Assembly: GCA_030826915.1 (NCBI GenBank)
Contig: JAUUDE010000058.1
Span: 1 to 38,633 of the forward strand
DNA: 38,633 nucleotides
Direction of reading: 5' to 3'
Source of the DNA: Thiomicrospira sp.
GTDB lineage: Bacteria; Pseudomonadota; Gammaproteobacteria; Thiomicrospirales; Thiomicrospiraceae
Part shown: positions 1-8,149 of the stretch, piece by piece
Numbering within the stretch: the first letter of the stretch is position 1
Layout: every line of letters starts with the position of its first letter
Program-made: the position numbers and the translations under genes
The notes under the pieces: model-generated
What the model was told of the DNA's origin: nothing
The model's database searches: none
Seen by the model: only the letters and a program-made list of their open reading frames with translations

Positions 1-719
1 AAAAAATAGAGTGGCATGATATCAAACACGTCTCGGTCTTCTTTCCATAGGGCTTTTAACATTTTAAAAGGGCATTGTGCATTGTTACCGATGGTTGGTA
101 AGGGGAGTTGATTCACTTTAAAAAGAAAGGCACAAGCAGAGATGAACAGGCCTATTAAGAGTACGAAAATAATCCAATAAAAGTCAGGGCTTTTAAGGTC
201 TAAATTGAGTGCAACAGGCAAGATTAGAACCGTCATGACGCCTATAATAGAAAGACCTTCTCGACTGGCTGTGAGTTGTGATTTAGCAAAGTAGTTTTCT
301 GTGATTTCAGTGGCTAATGATAAGTAGGGCACTTGAACCCAAGTCCAAGCTAGGTAGGTCAAAAAACTCCAAATAAATAGAGTCCAACCAGATAGAGAGT
401 TAGGGTTTGGAAAAAACAGCTGATAGACAGCAAAAAGTAAAAATAGTATTCCGATGAGTACTTGCCAAACCCGATTGAGACGTGGGTTAAGCTGATCACT
501 TATCCATCCCATAGCGGGATCGGTAATAACATCAAACAGCCGCGCCGCAAGCAGTGCAAAGCCAATGACCGCTAGGCTAAGTCCATAAGTTTCGTGATAA
601 TAAACAGGTAGATAAAGGTACAAGGGAATACCAAGCATGGCGATGGGAATACCCAATAAGCCGTAATAGAGTAATTGGCTTTTAGGTATTGTGTTTGATA
701 TGTTGATTTGATTTGACAT
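1..719 (-). CDS. MFS transporter, GPH (sugar:cation symporter-like) type, 3' end outside window
   Basis: An open frame runs from an ATG at 719 leftwards to the window edge with no stop, so the C-terminal half is missing. The translation starts MSNQINIS and is highly hydrophobic, with several predicted membrane helices. Around residues 60-75 it has DVITDPAMGWISD, the loop 2-3 signature of MFS_2/GPH-type transporters, and further on VPYLSLATEIT, also typical of that group. It would sit in the inner membrane; the substrate cannot be told. It lies 3' of the NTF2-like and SDR genes on the same strand, with a short gap, and so is probably the third gene of the minus-strand operon leaving the divergent promoter near 2100. 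An MFS gene commonly accompanies this lipid/photolyase gene set in other gammaproteobacteria (established context, recalled rather than searched). Confidence 0.85.
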   Translation of the reverse strand, partial: MSNQINISNTIPKSQLLYYGLLGIPIAMLGIPLYLYLPVYYHETYGLSLAVIGFALLAARLFDVITDPAMGWISDQLNPRLNRVWQVLIGILFLLFAVYQLFFPNPNSLSGWTLFIWSFLTYLAWTWVQVPYLSLATEITENYFAKSQLTASREGLSIIGVMTVLILPVALNLDLKSPDFYWIIFVLLIGLFISACAFLFKVNQLPLPTIGNNAQCPFKMLKALWKEDRDVFDIMPLYF

Positions 720-737
720 AGTGTGTTATTGGCCGAT

Positions 738-1232
738 TTAAGCCGCAGAAAGCCGTTTTTCTATCTGTTTAATAAACCAACCTAAAATGGGAATTTGGCG
801 GTAGACATACTCTCCAGAATCCCAGTAATCGATATGTTTTTCAACGAGGCCTTGTTCATTAAATTTAACCTGACTCATGCCGTCAATGGTTTTTAAGTTG
901 TGTTGATTTAAGAAATCACTTTTGGATAAATAGAAGTCAAAATTCCAGTGTAAATAGCCAATATCCTCTGAGATTGCGAAATGTTTAACGCTAAACTTCG
1001 GAGCGTGTAAGGTTAAAAACATGTGCTTAAAGAGTTTTGAGACGGCATTCTTTCCTGAGATTTGGTTAAAAGGGTCTTTAAAAAAGACTTGTTCATCAAA
1101 CAATGGAAGTAACTCTAAAAGTAAAGAATGTTCTGTTAAGTTTTCAAAAACATTTGCATAGATTTTTAACTTGTCTTCAAAAAAAGATGTGTTTATGTTG
1201 TCTGGTTGTTTGTCTACTGATGTCTGTTTCAT
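738..1232 (-). CDS. NTF2-like (SnoaL-type) small protein
   Basis: About 164 residues with the size and pattern of the nuclear transport factor 2 / SnoaL cone fold: an N-terminal helix (YANVFENL), then LFDEQVFFKDPFNQISGK, a central HWNFDFYL strand and a C-terminal KHIDYWDSGE strand. The catalytic role in this family varies (isomerase, hydrolase or ligand carrier), so no reaction is claimed. I chose ATG at 1232; a longer TTG start at 1244 is possible but has a weaker context. The gene follows the SDR with a gap of about 27 bp and precedes the MFS transporter, so all three are probably cotranscribed. SDR plus NTF2-like pairs next to the amine oxidase/DUF1365/CFA operon recur in light-responsive gene clusters. 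Confidence 0.85.
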   Translation of the reverse strand: MKQTSVDKQPDNINTSFFEDKLKIYANVFENLTEHSLLLELLPLFDEQVFFKDPFNQISGKNAVSKLFKHMFLTLHAPKFSVKHFAISEDIGYLHWNFDFYLSKSDFLNQHNLKTIDGMSQVKFNEQGLVEKHIDYWDSGEYVYRQIPILGWFIKQIEKRLSAA

Positions 1233-1259
1233 ATTATTTCTCAAATATCTTTGGCTGGT

Positions 1260-2048
1260 TTAACCTTTGTGCAGCATGGTGCGGGTGATTTTGAGTGCCC
1301 ATGATTTGGGCAAGCGTTTTATTATGCCAAGTGTACTGGCTAGGCTAAACGGAAAACGAGTTTCAAAATGATTTTTTTGCAAAGCTAACACGATTTTTTT
1401 GGCCGCTTCATCTGGCTTCATCAGTCCCATCATTGTAAAGTCATTTTTTGCGGTTAAGCGTGTCTTAACAAAACCGTGATTCACTACTTTTAACTGAATG
1501 TTGGCTTCTTCAAGCTCGGGCTGTAAGGATTCGGCTAGGTTTTGTAATGCCGCCTTAGGTGCCGAATAGCCACCTCCATAGGGCAGGCCAAAATCAGATG
1601 CCAAACTAATATTCCAAAGCCACTGAGTTTGAGATTTTTTCTCTGATGAATGACTTTTCTCAAATAAGGGAAGTAGAGCATGCATAAATAACACAGCGCC
1701 CAGATAATTCACTTGGTTCATTTTGTCAAAGGCATTAATATCCCACTCTTTTAAAGTCATAGGATGGTAAGTGCCTGCATTATAAATCCAAGTATCTAAT
1801 CCATTATAAATTGACCAGGCCTGGTTGGTTTTGCTTTGAACTTCATCTTTTAAAGAGACATCGCAGTTTAATAAAGCTAGGTGTTTTGGATATTGTGCTT
1901 GCAGTTTGACTAATTCAATACTTTGTTCTGCTTTTCGTGCTGAAACGACCAGATAAGATCCTTTGTTTAAGAGTTGTTTAGTCAGTTCTAACCCAATGCC
2001 CTCTGAACCACCAATTATCCAAATTCTATTTTGATTTAACAAATCCAT
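1260..2048 (-). CDS. Short-chain dehydrogenase/reductase (SDR)
   Basis: A 262-residue classical SDR. The N-terminus has the nucleotide-binding glycine motif GGSEGIGLEL (residues 12-21), then the NAG-type strand (WIYNAGTYHP) and the catalytic YSAPKAAL, the YxxxK motif, near residue 160. It should be a soluble NAD(P)H-dependent oxidoreductase; the substrate is unknown. Its ATG at 2048 faces the amine oxidase gene across a 76-100 bp divergent promoter that carries the phased TGTATA repeats. It is therefore the first gene of the minus-strand unit SDR-NTF2-MFS and is probably controlled together with the plus-strand lipid operon. Confidence 0.93.
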   Translation of the reverse strand: MDLLNQNRIWIIGGSEGIGLELTKQLLNKGSYLVVSARKAEQSIELVKLQAQYPKHLALLNCDVSLKDEVQSKTNQAWSIYNGLDTWIYNAGTYHPMTLKEWDINAFDKMNQVNYLGAVLFMHALLPLFEKSHSSEKKSQTQWLWNISLASDFGLPYGGGYSAPKAALQNLAESLQPELEEANIQLKVVNHGFVKTRLTAKNDFTMMGLMKPDEAAKKIVLALQKNHFETRFPFSLASTLGIIKRLPKSWALKITRTMLHKG

Positions 2049-2081
2049 TTTTTGACCTTATAAAAGTAAGTGCAATTCTAT

Positions 2082-2122
2082 TGTATAACTTTTTATTAAA
2101 GTATGTATATATACTGTATAAT
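2082..2122. promoter_or_regulatory. Phased TGTATA operator (LitR/CarH-like) in divergent promoter
   Basis: TGTATA occurs at 2082, 2104 and 2115, i.e. on one 11-bp register (22 bp then 11 bp). The last copy merges with a perfect -10 hexamer, TATAAT, at 2117-2122, which is positioned for transcription of the amine oxidase operon starting near 2129. GTATATATAC (2105-2114) is also a perfect palindrome. The overlap of the repeats with the -10 suggests repression. Binding by the regulator at 8150 is inference from the CarH 11-bp repeat rule. Confidence 0.65.
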
Positions 2123-2151
2123 TAATGCAAAGACTAATGAGTGTGGGTACA

Positions 2152-3477
2152 ATGGATCAGAAACAATACAGAAAAAAAATCGCCGTTGTTGGAAGTGGTA
2201 TTAGCGGAATCAGCGCAGCATGGTTTTTAAGCCAGCAACACGATGTAACATTGTTTGAAAAAAATTCAAAGTTGGGTGGCCATACAAATACCATTATTTT
2301 GGATTTAGAGGGTAAAAAACAGCCTGTAGACACCGGTTTTATTGTTTTCAATACGCCAAACTATCCAAATTTAACCGCCATGTTTAGGCATTTGCATGTC
2401 AAAACCCAAGATACGGAAATGAGTTTTTCGGTAACGGCGGATCAAGGCGCTTTAGAGTATTCAGGTAATAATTTAAACACTCTGTTTGCACAAAGAAGTA
2501 ACTTGTTGTCCTTAGCTCACTGGAAGATGATTGCCGAGATTCTAAGGTTTAACAAGCAAGCCAAAAAAGATTTAAAGCAAAATTTGTCCATTGAAACCAG
2601 CTTAGGTGACTATCTCGATCAACACGGATTTAGTGACCGAATGCGTGATTACTATCTATTGCCTATGGCCGCTGCCATTTGGTCATGTCCCGTTGAAACC
2701 ATGATGAAATTTCCAGTGGGGAGTTTTTTACAGTTTTTCGAAAACCATGGTTTACTCAATGTCGAAGATCGTCCTCAGTGGGAATCTGTGGTGAATGGTT
2801 CAGAACAGTATATTAAGAAAATTCTAGCGCTAAATGCATTTGAAGTTAAATTGGATAGTCAAGTTAGCCAAGTTAAAAAAAATGCCAATCGCTTGCAGGT
2901 TTTTACGCAGAAAGGTAAATCGTTTGAGTTTGATGATGTGGTGTTTGCGTCGCATGCCGATGAAACTTATCAGATGCTAGATGCTTCGCTCAAAGATGAG
3001 TTTGCATTGTTAGAGCATTTTAAATACCAAGAAAATATCGCTTATTTGCATCAAGATTTAAGTTTAATGCCAAAGCGTAAACTGGCTTGGGCTGCCTGGA
3101 ATTACTTGCGTGACACAAACAATAAAACTCACCCTGTTGCTGTCACTTATTGGATGAATTTGCTTCAGAACTTACCCGTTAAAACCCCATTGCTTGTTAC
3201 CCTTAATCCAAGTGCTCCGCCAAAAGAATCCACTGTCTTTAAACGCATAGTTTATCAACACCCTGTTTTTAATGAGGCGGCTATGTCTGCTCAAACCCAG
3301 TTAAGTTCCCTGCAGGGAAAGAACAACCTTTGGTTTTGTGGCAGTTACTTTGGTTATGGATTCCATGAGGATGGGTTAACCAGCTCGGTCAATTTGGCTA
3401 AACTTTGGAACTTGCCTCTTCCTTGGCATTCAGCACAAGAAAATCCTAGCAATGTTGAGGAGCAAGTTTGTGTCTAG
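2152..3477 (+). CDS. FAD-dependent amine oxidase-type oxidoreductase
   Basis: A flavoprotein of about 440 residues. The N-terminal Rossmann motif KIAVVGSGISGISAAW is followed by the acidic FLFEK-type strand end and GGHTNT, typical of the amine oxidase/phytoene desaturase superfamily. The C-terminus has the second FAD signature (FCGSYFGYGFHEDGLTSSV). An in-frame ATG exists at 2125, but the -10 box at 2117-2122 would place the transcript start after it, so ATG 2152 (MDQKQYRKK) or 2137 is more credible. It heads an operon with DUF1365 and a CFA-type methyltransferase. In Rhodobacter a comparable set under photo-oxidative control has been linked to unsaturated/furan fatty acids, so a lipid desaturation step is a reasonable but unproven role. 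Confidence 0.9.
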   Translation: MDQKQYRKKIAVVGSGISGISAAWFLSQQHDVTLFEKNSKLGGHTNTIILDLEGKKQPVDTGFIVFNTPNYPNLTAMFRHLHVKTQDTEMSFSVTADQGALEYSGNNLNTLFAQRSNLLSLAHWKMIAEILRFNKQAKKDLKQNLSIETSLGDYLDQHGFSDRMRDYYLLPMAAAIWSCPVETMMKFPVGSFLQFFENHGLLNVEDRPQWESVVNGSEQYIKKILALNAFEVKLDSQVSQVKKNANRLQVFTQKGKSFEFDDVVFASHADETYQMLDASLKDEFALLEHFKYQENIAYLHQDLSLMPKRKLAWAAWNYLRDTNNKTHPVAVTYWMNLLQNLPVKTPLLVTLNPSAPPKESTVFKRIVYQHPVFNEAAMSAQTQLSSLQGKNNLWFCGSYFGYGFHEDGLTSSVNLAKLWNLPLPWHSAQENPSNVEEQVCV

Positions 3478-4255
3478 CCAGCTGTACTTTGGGCAGGTGA
3501 TGCATCAACGATTTTTTCCGATGCAGTATCAGTTTCGTTATGGGGTGATGAGCTTACGTGTCGATATTGATGAGATTGAGCAAGAGAGCAAACATTTAAA
3601 GTGGCTGTCGCTTAATCGATTTAACTTGTTTAGCTTGCATTACAAAGACTATGGGGCTCGTCAAAAAAACCAGGCCTGGCGCATTTGGGCAAATAAGCTA
3701 TTAGCAGAATATGGTTTACCAGAACCGGCATACAAAATTGAATTGGTATGTTTTCCTCGTTTTATGAATATCACCTTTAATCCACTTGCCATGTGGTATG
3801 CCTACAACGAAGTGGGCGAGATGATTGCCATTATTGCGGAAGTGAGTAATACCTTTGGTCAATGGCACCACTATGTGCTCACCAATGCAGGAAAAAGTCT
3901 TGGCGATAAGGTCACCGCTGAAGCCGTTAAAGTTTTTCATGTTTCACCATTTATTGGCATGGATTGTCGATATCACTTTAAGTTTAGCCAGCCTACAGAA
4001 CACTACAAAATCGGTATTTATCAAACTGAAGACGGTAAATCGGTATTGAATTCTGTACAAGTCGGCAAGTCGCAAGAATTAACCAATAAGAGTTTGTTAA
4101 AGGCGGCCATAAAACACCCTTTTAATACACTCAAAGTCGTTATTATGATTCATTGGTGGGCGCTTAAAATCTGGTTAAAAGGTGGTAAGTTTCACAAAAC
4201 ACCAAAACAACTTGAAAACATTGATTACAGTCACACGGAGATGAAATTATGTTAA
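3470..4255 (+). CDS. DUF1365 family protein
   Basis: About 261 residues matching DUF1365: it starts SSQLYFGQVMHQRFFP, the usual ALYFGxVxHxRxxP opening, and contains CFPRFMNITFNPLAMWY and the EVSNTFGQWHHYVL block. I prefer GTG at 3470 over ATG 3452 because AGGAG (3458-3462) sits seven bases before it and the family begins at that point. It overlaps the end of the amine oxidase gene by 8 bp and overlaps the CFA-type gene by 7 bp, so translation of the three is probably coupled. The biochemical function is not established; its constant association with an amine oxidase and a CFA-type methyltransferase points to fatty-acyl chain modification. Confidence 0.9.
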   Translation: MSSQLYFGQVMHQRFFPMQYQFRYGVMSLRVDIDEIEQESKHLKWLSLNRFNLFSLHYKDYGARQKNQAWRIWANKLLAEYGLPEPAYKIELVCFPRFMNITFNPLAMWYAYNEVGEMIAIIAEVSNTFGQWHHYVLTNAGKSLGDKVTAEAVKVFHVSPFIGMDCRYHFKFSQPTEHYKIGIYQTEDGKSVLNSVQVGKSQELTNKSLLKAAIKHPFNTLKVVIMIHWWALKIWLKGGKFHKTPKQLENIDYSHTEMKLC

Positions 4256-5481
4256 GAGCAATCTCAAATAGTGGGTTTTATTTAATTGAAAAAATGATGA
4301 CACCTTCATTTGTGCAAAAGATGATTCTTAATTTGCCTTTTAAAGAACTGCATAAGGGAAGTTTAACACTGACATTGTTTGGAGAAATTCACCGCTTCGA
4401 AGGCGTTCAGCAAGGGCGACATGCCGATTTGATTTTACATAAACCTTTTAGGGCTTATTGGTTGATGAAAACACAAGGTGAGCTTGGGTTTGCCCAAGCT
4501 TATTTTGAAGGCGCGGTAGATACCAACTCGCTTTATAATTTGATGCATTTGGTTTATCAAAATCAGTCAGTTCTGGAAAGACTTTTATCGCATAAAAAAT
4601 TGAACTTATGGCATTTATGGCAACACAAAAAAAACCATAACTCTGTCGAGAACAGCCGCAAAAACATCTCATATCATTATGATTTAGGTAATGCTTTCTA
4701 CCAGGCCTGGTTAGATAAAACCATGTCTTATTCCAGTGGCTTATTTACCGATTCTAATCAGAGTTTGGCTCAAGCCCAAGACAATAAATACCAGCGTTTA
4801 CTAAATGAACTAGATTTACAAGGCGGCGAGACAATTTTAGAAATTGGTTGCGGTTGGGGTGGCTTAATGGAAGCCGCACTGCAAAAGGGCGCTAAAGTCA
4901 AAGGATTAACCCTGTCAACTGAACAGAGAGATTTTGCCGTACAACGTTTGCAAAAAAATGCTAATCCTGAGCAGTTTGAGGTGGCTTTGCAAGATTATCG
5001 CCACGAAACGCAACAATACGACCATATTGTCAGTATTGAAATGTTTGAGGCAGTGGGTAAAGAGTATTGGCAAACCTATTTTGAACAGCTTAACCAATGC
5101 TTAAAACCTAATGGTAAGGTGGCGCTGCAGGTCATTACCATTAATGACGAATTTGCCGCAGATTATCAATCGAGTGTGGATTTTATTCAAACCTATATTT
5201 TCCCAGGTGGTTTACTGCCCAGTTTGACACAATTAAGACAGTTGGCGACAGTACATGGCTTTAAAGTCGAAAATGTATATGGTTTTGGTGAGGATTACGC
5301 TAAAACTTGTCAGATTTGGAAGCAGGATTTTAATCAGCATAGCGAACAGTTGCTTGAACAGGGATACGATGCGGCATTTCAAAAAAAGTGGAACTACTAT
5401 TTAGATTACTGCACCGTTGGCTTTGAAACCAAACATACCAGTGTTGTGCAGTTAACACTAAGTAAACAAGACCAAATTTAG
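4249..5481 (+). CDS. Cyclopropane-fatty-acyl-phospholipid synthase-type SAM methyltransferase
   Basis: A 410-residue member of the CFA/mycolic-acid methyltransferase family. SYHYDLGNAFYQAWLDKTM near residue 140 is the family substrate-side motif. ILEIGCGWGGL near residue 198 is the SAM-binding motif I, and FIQTYIFPGG is the conserved later block. It acts on unsaturated acyl chains of membrane phospholipids, adding a methylene or methyl group. Because it is fused by overlap to DUF1365 and an amine oxidase, it may be the methyltransferase of a modified-fatty-acid pathway (as for ufaM-like genes) rather than a housekeeping Cfa; the sequence alone cannot separate these. GGAG lies about eight bases before ATG 4249. 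Confidence 0.92.
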   Translation: MLRAISNSGFYLIEKMMTPSFVQKMILNLPFKELHKGSLTLTLFGEIHRFEGVQQGRHADLILHKPFRAYWLMKTQGELGFAQAYFEGAVDTNSLYNLMHLVYQNQSVLERLLSHKKLNLWHLWQHKKNHNSVENSRKNISYHYDLGNAFYQAWLDKTMSYSSGLFTDSNQSLAQAQDNKYQRLLNELDLQGGETILEIGCGWGGLMEAALQKGAKVKGLTLSTEQRDFAVQRLQKNANPEQFEVALQDYRHETQQYDHIVSIEMFEAVGKEYWQTYFEQLNQCLKPNGKVALQVITINDEFAADYQSSVDFIQTYIFPGGLLPSLTQLRQLATVHGFKVENVYGFGEDYAKTCQIWKQDFNQHSEQLLEQGYDAAFQKKWNYYLDYCTVGFETKHTSVVQLTLSKQDQI

Positions 5482-5489
5482 GAGGTGTT

Positions 5490-6035
5490 ATGAAAACTAT
5501 TAAGTGGGCAGGCTTGCTGTTTAGTGTCTTATTTTTTTCAATGATTTCAGGGTGCAGTACGGTGAAAATTCAAGACTATAAAAATGAAGAGCCAAAACTC
5601 GATTTATTTACATACTTTAATGGTACAACTTATGCACAAGGGCAGTTTCAAGATCGTTCTGGGAAGGTTATGCGTCGTTTTAGTGTAGATATTACAGGAA
5701 CAATTGAAGGCAATACGCTGACCTTAGATGAACGCTTTGTTTATAATGACGGTGAAAAACAACAGCGTATTTGGAAAATTACCAAAAATGCTCAAGGCAA
5801 ATACACGGGAACAGCAGACGATGTGATTGGCGAAGCTAAAGGTGAATCGGCTGGTAATGCCCTAAATTGGCGCTACACACTTGACTTACCTTACAAAGAT
5901 AGCAGTATTCATGTGCAGTTTGACGACTGGATGTATTTACATACACAGGAAACTATGATGAATATCGCCAGTGTTTCTAAGTGGGGTTTTAATGTAGGGC
6001 AAGTGACGCTGTTTTTTAATAAAAAACCGTTGTAG
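5490..6035 (+). CDS. DUF3833 family lipoprotein
   Basis: A 181-residue protein with a lipoprotein signal (hydrophobic stretch then ISGC, cysteine at residue 22), so it is exported and lipid-anchored. The mature part matches DUF3833: LFTYFNGTTYAQGQFQDRSGK, then FVYNDGEKQQRIW and WRYTLDLPY, ending in a WMYL block. A perfect Shine-Dalgarno AGGAGGTG precedes the ATG, and only eight bases separate it from the CFA-type gene. The function is unknown. It is a standard member of the amine oxidase/DUF1365/CFA operon in gammaproteobacteria, so it may bind or deliver lipid in the envelope; that is inference. Confidence 0.9.
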   Translation: MKTIKWAGLLFSVLFFSMISGCSTVKIQDYKNEEPKLDLFTYFNGTTYAQGQFQDRSGKVMRRFSVDITGTIEGNTLTLDERFVYNDGEKQQRIWKITKNAQGKYTGTADDVIGEAKGESAGNALNWRYTLDLPYKDSSIHVQFDDWMYLHTQETMMNIASVSKWGFNVGQVTLFFNKKPL

Positions 6036-6040
6036 AAGAA

Positions 6041-6610
6041 ATGAAAATTACACGCCACTTTAAGACTTTGTGTGTGTTGTTCATGTTTACTTTTAGTACA
6101 CAGGGCTTAACACAGAACGCTCAAGAATCGTTTACCACAACAGCTGGTGTTGCAAAGCCAGAGCCACAAAGTTGGGTATGGCAAAAAGTTTCAGAGGGTA
6201 CGGCAACTTGGTTTTTTATGGATATTTACAATGCCACATTATTTTCAAACAAAGCGAAGTTACCGACAAACTTTTTGGCAGATAATGTGCCCTTAAAGTT
6301 AAAGCTGTGTTACTTAAAAGCAATTACGCCTGATATTTTTATTGAAGGAGCAAATGCTAAGTTGCCAGAAAAGTTATCGCCTGCGCTCAAGAATGAGGTA
6401 CAAAGTCTACATGATGCATACAAGGCCGTGAAACCAGGTGACTGTTATGAATTAGAATATACCCCCGTGCAGGGAACAGTGCTGAATTTAAACGGTAAAA
6501 CCTTGTTTAGAAGTCAAGTCCCAAATTTTAAACGGCTCTATTTTGGCATTTGGTTAGTGGGTAACCCATTATCTGATTCATTAAAACAGAGCTTGGTTCC
6601 GGAAAATTAA
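6041..6610 (+). CDS. Exported chalcone isomerase-like protein
   Basis: A 189-residue protein with an N-terminal signal peptide (about residues 1-24, ending near TQG). The C-terminal RLYFGIWLVGNPLSDSLKQSL matches the bacterial chalcone_isomerase-like family, whose members often bind fatty-acid-like ligands and are usually not true chalcone isomerases. Two cysteines, in KLCYLKA and GDCYELEY, could form a disulfide after export. It is five bases downstream of DUF3833 and one base before the photolyase start, so it is firmly inside the same operon. A periplasmic fatty-acid-binding role alongside the CFA-type enzyme is plausible but unproven. Confidence 0.85.
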   Translation: MKITRHFKTLCVLFMFTFSTQGLTQNAQESFTTTAGVAKPEPQSWVWQKVSEGTATWFFMDIYNATLFSNKAKLPTNFLADNVPLKLKLCYLKAITPDIFIEGANAKLPEKLSPALKNEVQSLHDAYKAVKPGDCYELEYTPVQGTVLNLNGKTLFRSQVPNFKRLYFGIWLVGNPLSDSLKQSLVPEN

Positions 6611-6611
6611 T

Positions 6612-8069
6612 ATGAATACCTTAGTTTGGATACAGCGTGAATTTAGAACCACCGCTTTGCCTGCTTTACAAGCGGCGTTAAGCGAAGCTGAAAAGTCATC
6701 AGGCAAAGTGATGGTGGCCTATTTTCATGATGAAAATCAGGTTATTGGTGAAGCAAATAATGTTTGGCTAAGTTACAGTTTACTTCAATTAAAAGCTGAT
6801 TTTACTGCCCTCGGTGGGCAGCTGTGTATGGTTGAAGGCGAGTTTTCAAGCATGCTTAATCAAGTGATTGCGGATTATCAAATTAGCAAGGTAGTTTATA
6901 GCTTTCAGGTTGGAACGCCATTTGAGCAAATGCAGCAACAGGCTTTAGAAGTCTGTAAACATAAAAAAGTAGTTTTACAGCCGTTTTATTCAGAGTTTTT
7001 AGTGCCTGCTGGTGAGTTTTTGAATAAGCAACACAAGCCTTACTTAGTTTTTACGCCTTTTTATAATGCATTAATGAAACAGTCACATTTAATTCAGCCA
7101 ATTGAAGAATCGGTTGGTGACATTGGGTTAACCTTAAAGCTCAAATTGAAAGACAAGCACCAGACTTGGTTGAGTTTGCCTATGAATTTGCAGAACTTGA
7201 TTGCCTTGCCTTGGGCAAAAAAAATCATGCAAAGCACACAAGTTGGAGAACAGCAAGCTTGGCACAAATTACAGCAGTTTTTGAAAGATGACTTAGAAAC
7301 TTATCAAACGGATCGAGATTTTCCAAGTTTACTTGCCACCAGTGGCTTGTCACCCTACTTAAACTTTGGTCAAATTAATTCAAGTGTTATTTATTATTAC
7401 TTGCAATCATTGATGGAGGAAGGTCATTTAAAGTCTGAATATGTCATGCCTTGGTTACGACAATTGGTTTGGAAAGAATTTGCTCGTCATTTATTAATGC
7501 ATTTTCCAGATACTGAAAATGCGCCTTTTCAGGCTAAATATCAATCCATGCATTGGCAAATGGATGAACAAATAATCCAGGCATGGCAGCAAGGTAAAAC
7601 AGGTATACCCATTATTGATGCAGGTATGCGAGAATTATGGCAAACCGGAAATATGCACAATCGCGTGCGTATGCTAGTTGCTTCATTTTTAACGAAGAAC
7701 TTAAACCAACATTGGTTAGCAGGCAAATCTTGGTTTGACAATACTTTATTTGATGCAGATCCTGCGAATAATGTCATGGGTTGGCAGTGGGTAGCTGGTT
7801 TTGGCGTAGATGCTGCACCCTATTACCGATTATTTAATCCTGTCACACAAAGTGTCAAATTTGATGGGAAGGGTGAATATTTAAGACAGTGGTTGCCAGA
7901 GTTAAAACACTTATCTAACAAAGCGATTCACAATCCTTGGGAGTATACTGAAGAGTGTAGGCTAAAAAGTATTGAACTTGGTAAAGATTACCCTCAGCCA
8001 TTAGTAGATTTAAAACAAAGTAGAGCACAACATCTAGAGCGTGTCGCATTGATGAAAACTGCAAGTTAA
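6612..8069 (+). CDS. phrB: Class I deoxyribodipyrimidine (CPD) photolyase
   Basis: A 485-residue photolyase with an N-terminal alpha/beta antenna domain (starting LVWIQREFRTTALPAL) and a C-terminal FAD domain. Visible signatures: GKTGIPIIDAGMRELWQTG around residue 326, HNRVRMLVASFLTK, DADPANNVMGWQW with W391 and W393 (equivalents of E. coli W382 and W384), and PYYRLFNPVTQSVKFD. The length fits class I enzymes (about 470-500). It repairs cyclobutane pyrimidine dimers using blue light. It is the last gene of the lipid operon starting at 2152, one base after the chalcone-isomerase-like gene, so repair and membrane remodelling would be expressed together. A cryptochrome-like signalling role cannot be excluded, but the substrate-binding residues look intact. 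Confidence 0.93.
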   Translation: MNTLVWIQREFRTTALPALQAALSEAEKSSGKVMVAYFHDENQVIGEANNVWLSYSLLQLKADFTALGGQLCMVEGEFSSMLNQVIADYQISKVVYSFQVGTPFEQMQQQALEVCKHKKVVLQPFYSEFLVPAGEFLNKQHKPYLVFTPFYNALMKQSHLIQPIEESVGDIGLTLKLKLKDKHQTWLSLPMNLQNLIALPWAKKIMQSTQVGEQQAWHKLQQFLKDDLETYQTDRDFPSLLATSGLSPYLNFGQINSSVIYYYLQSLMEEGHLKSEYVMPWLRQLVWKEFARHLLMHFPDTENAPFQAKYQSMHWQMDEQIIQAWQQGKTGIPIIDAGMRELWQTGNMHNRVRMLVASFLTKNLNQHWLAGKSWFDNTLFDADPANNVMGWQWVAGFGVDAAPYYRLFNPVTQSVKFDGKGEYLRQWLPELKHLSNKAIHNPWEYTEECRLKSIELGKDYPQPLVDLKQSRAQHLERVALMKTAS

Positions 8070-8149
8070 TTGCATAAGTATAAGTTTTTGTCTAACATAC
8101 GCATAACTTATTGAGATCTTAAAGCTAAATAATAACGAATGATAATATT

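Noticed and set aside
1103-1288. Small open frames inside or opposite larger genes
   Set aside because: They lie antisense to or out of frame with well-supported genes and have no family features or start signals.
8076-8120. Autoregulatory operator upstream of the MerR gene
   Set aside because: GTATAAGTT is present, but no second unit at 11 bp; too weak to list as a site.
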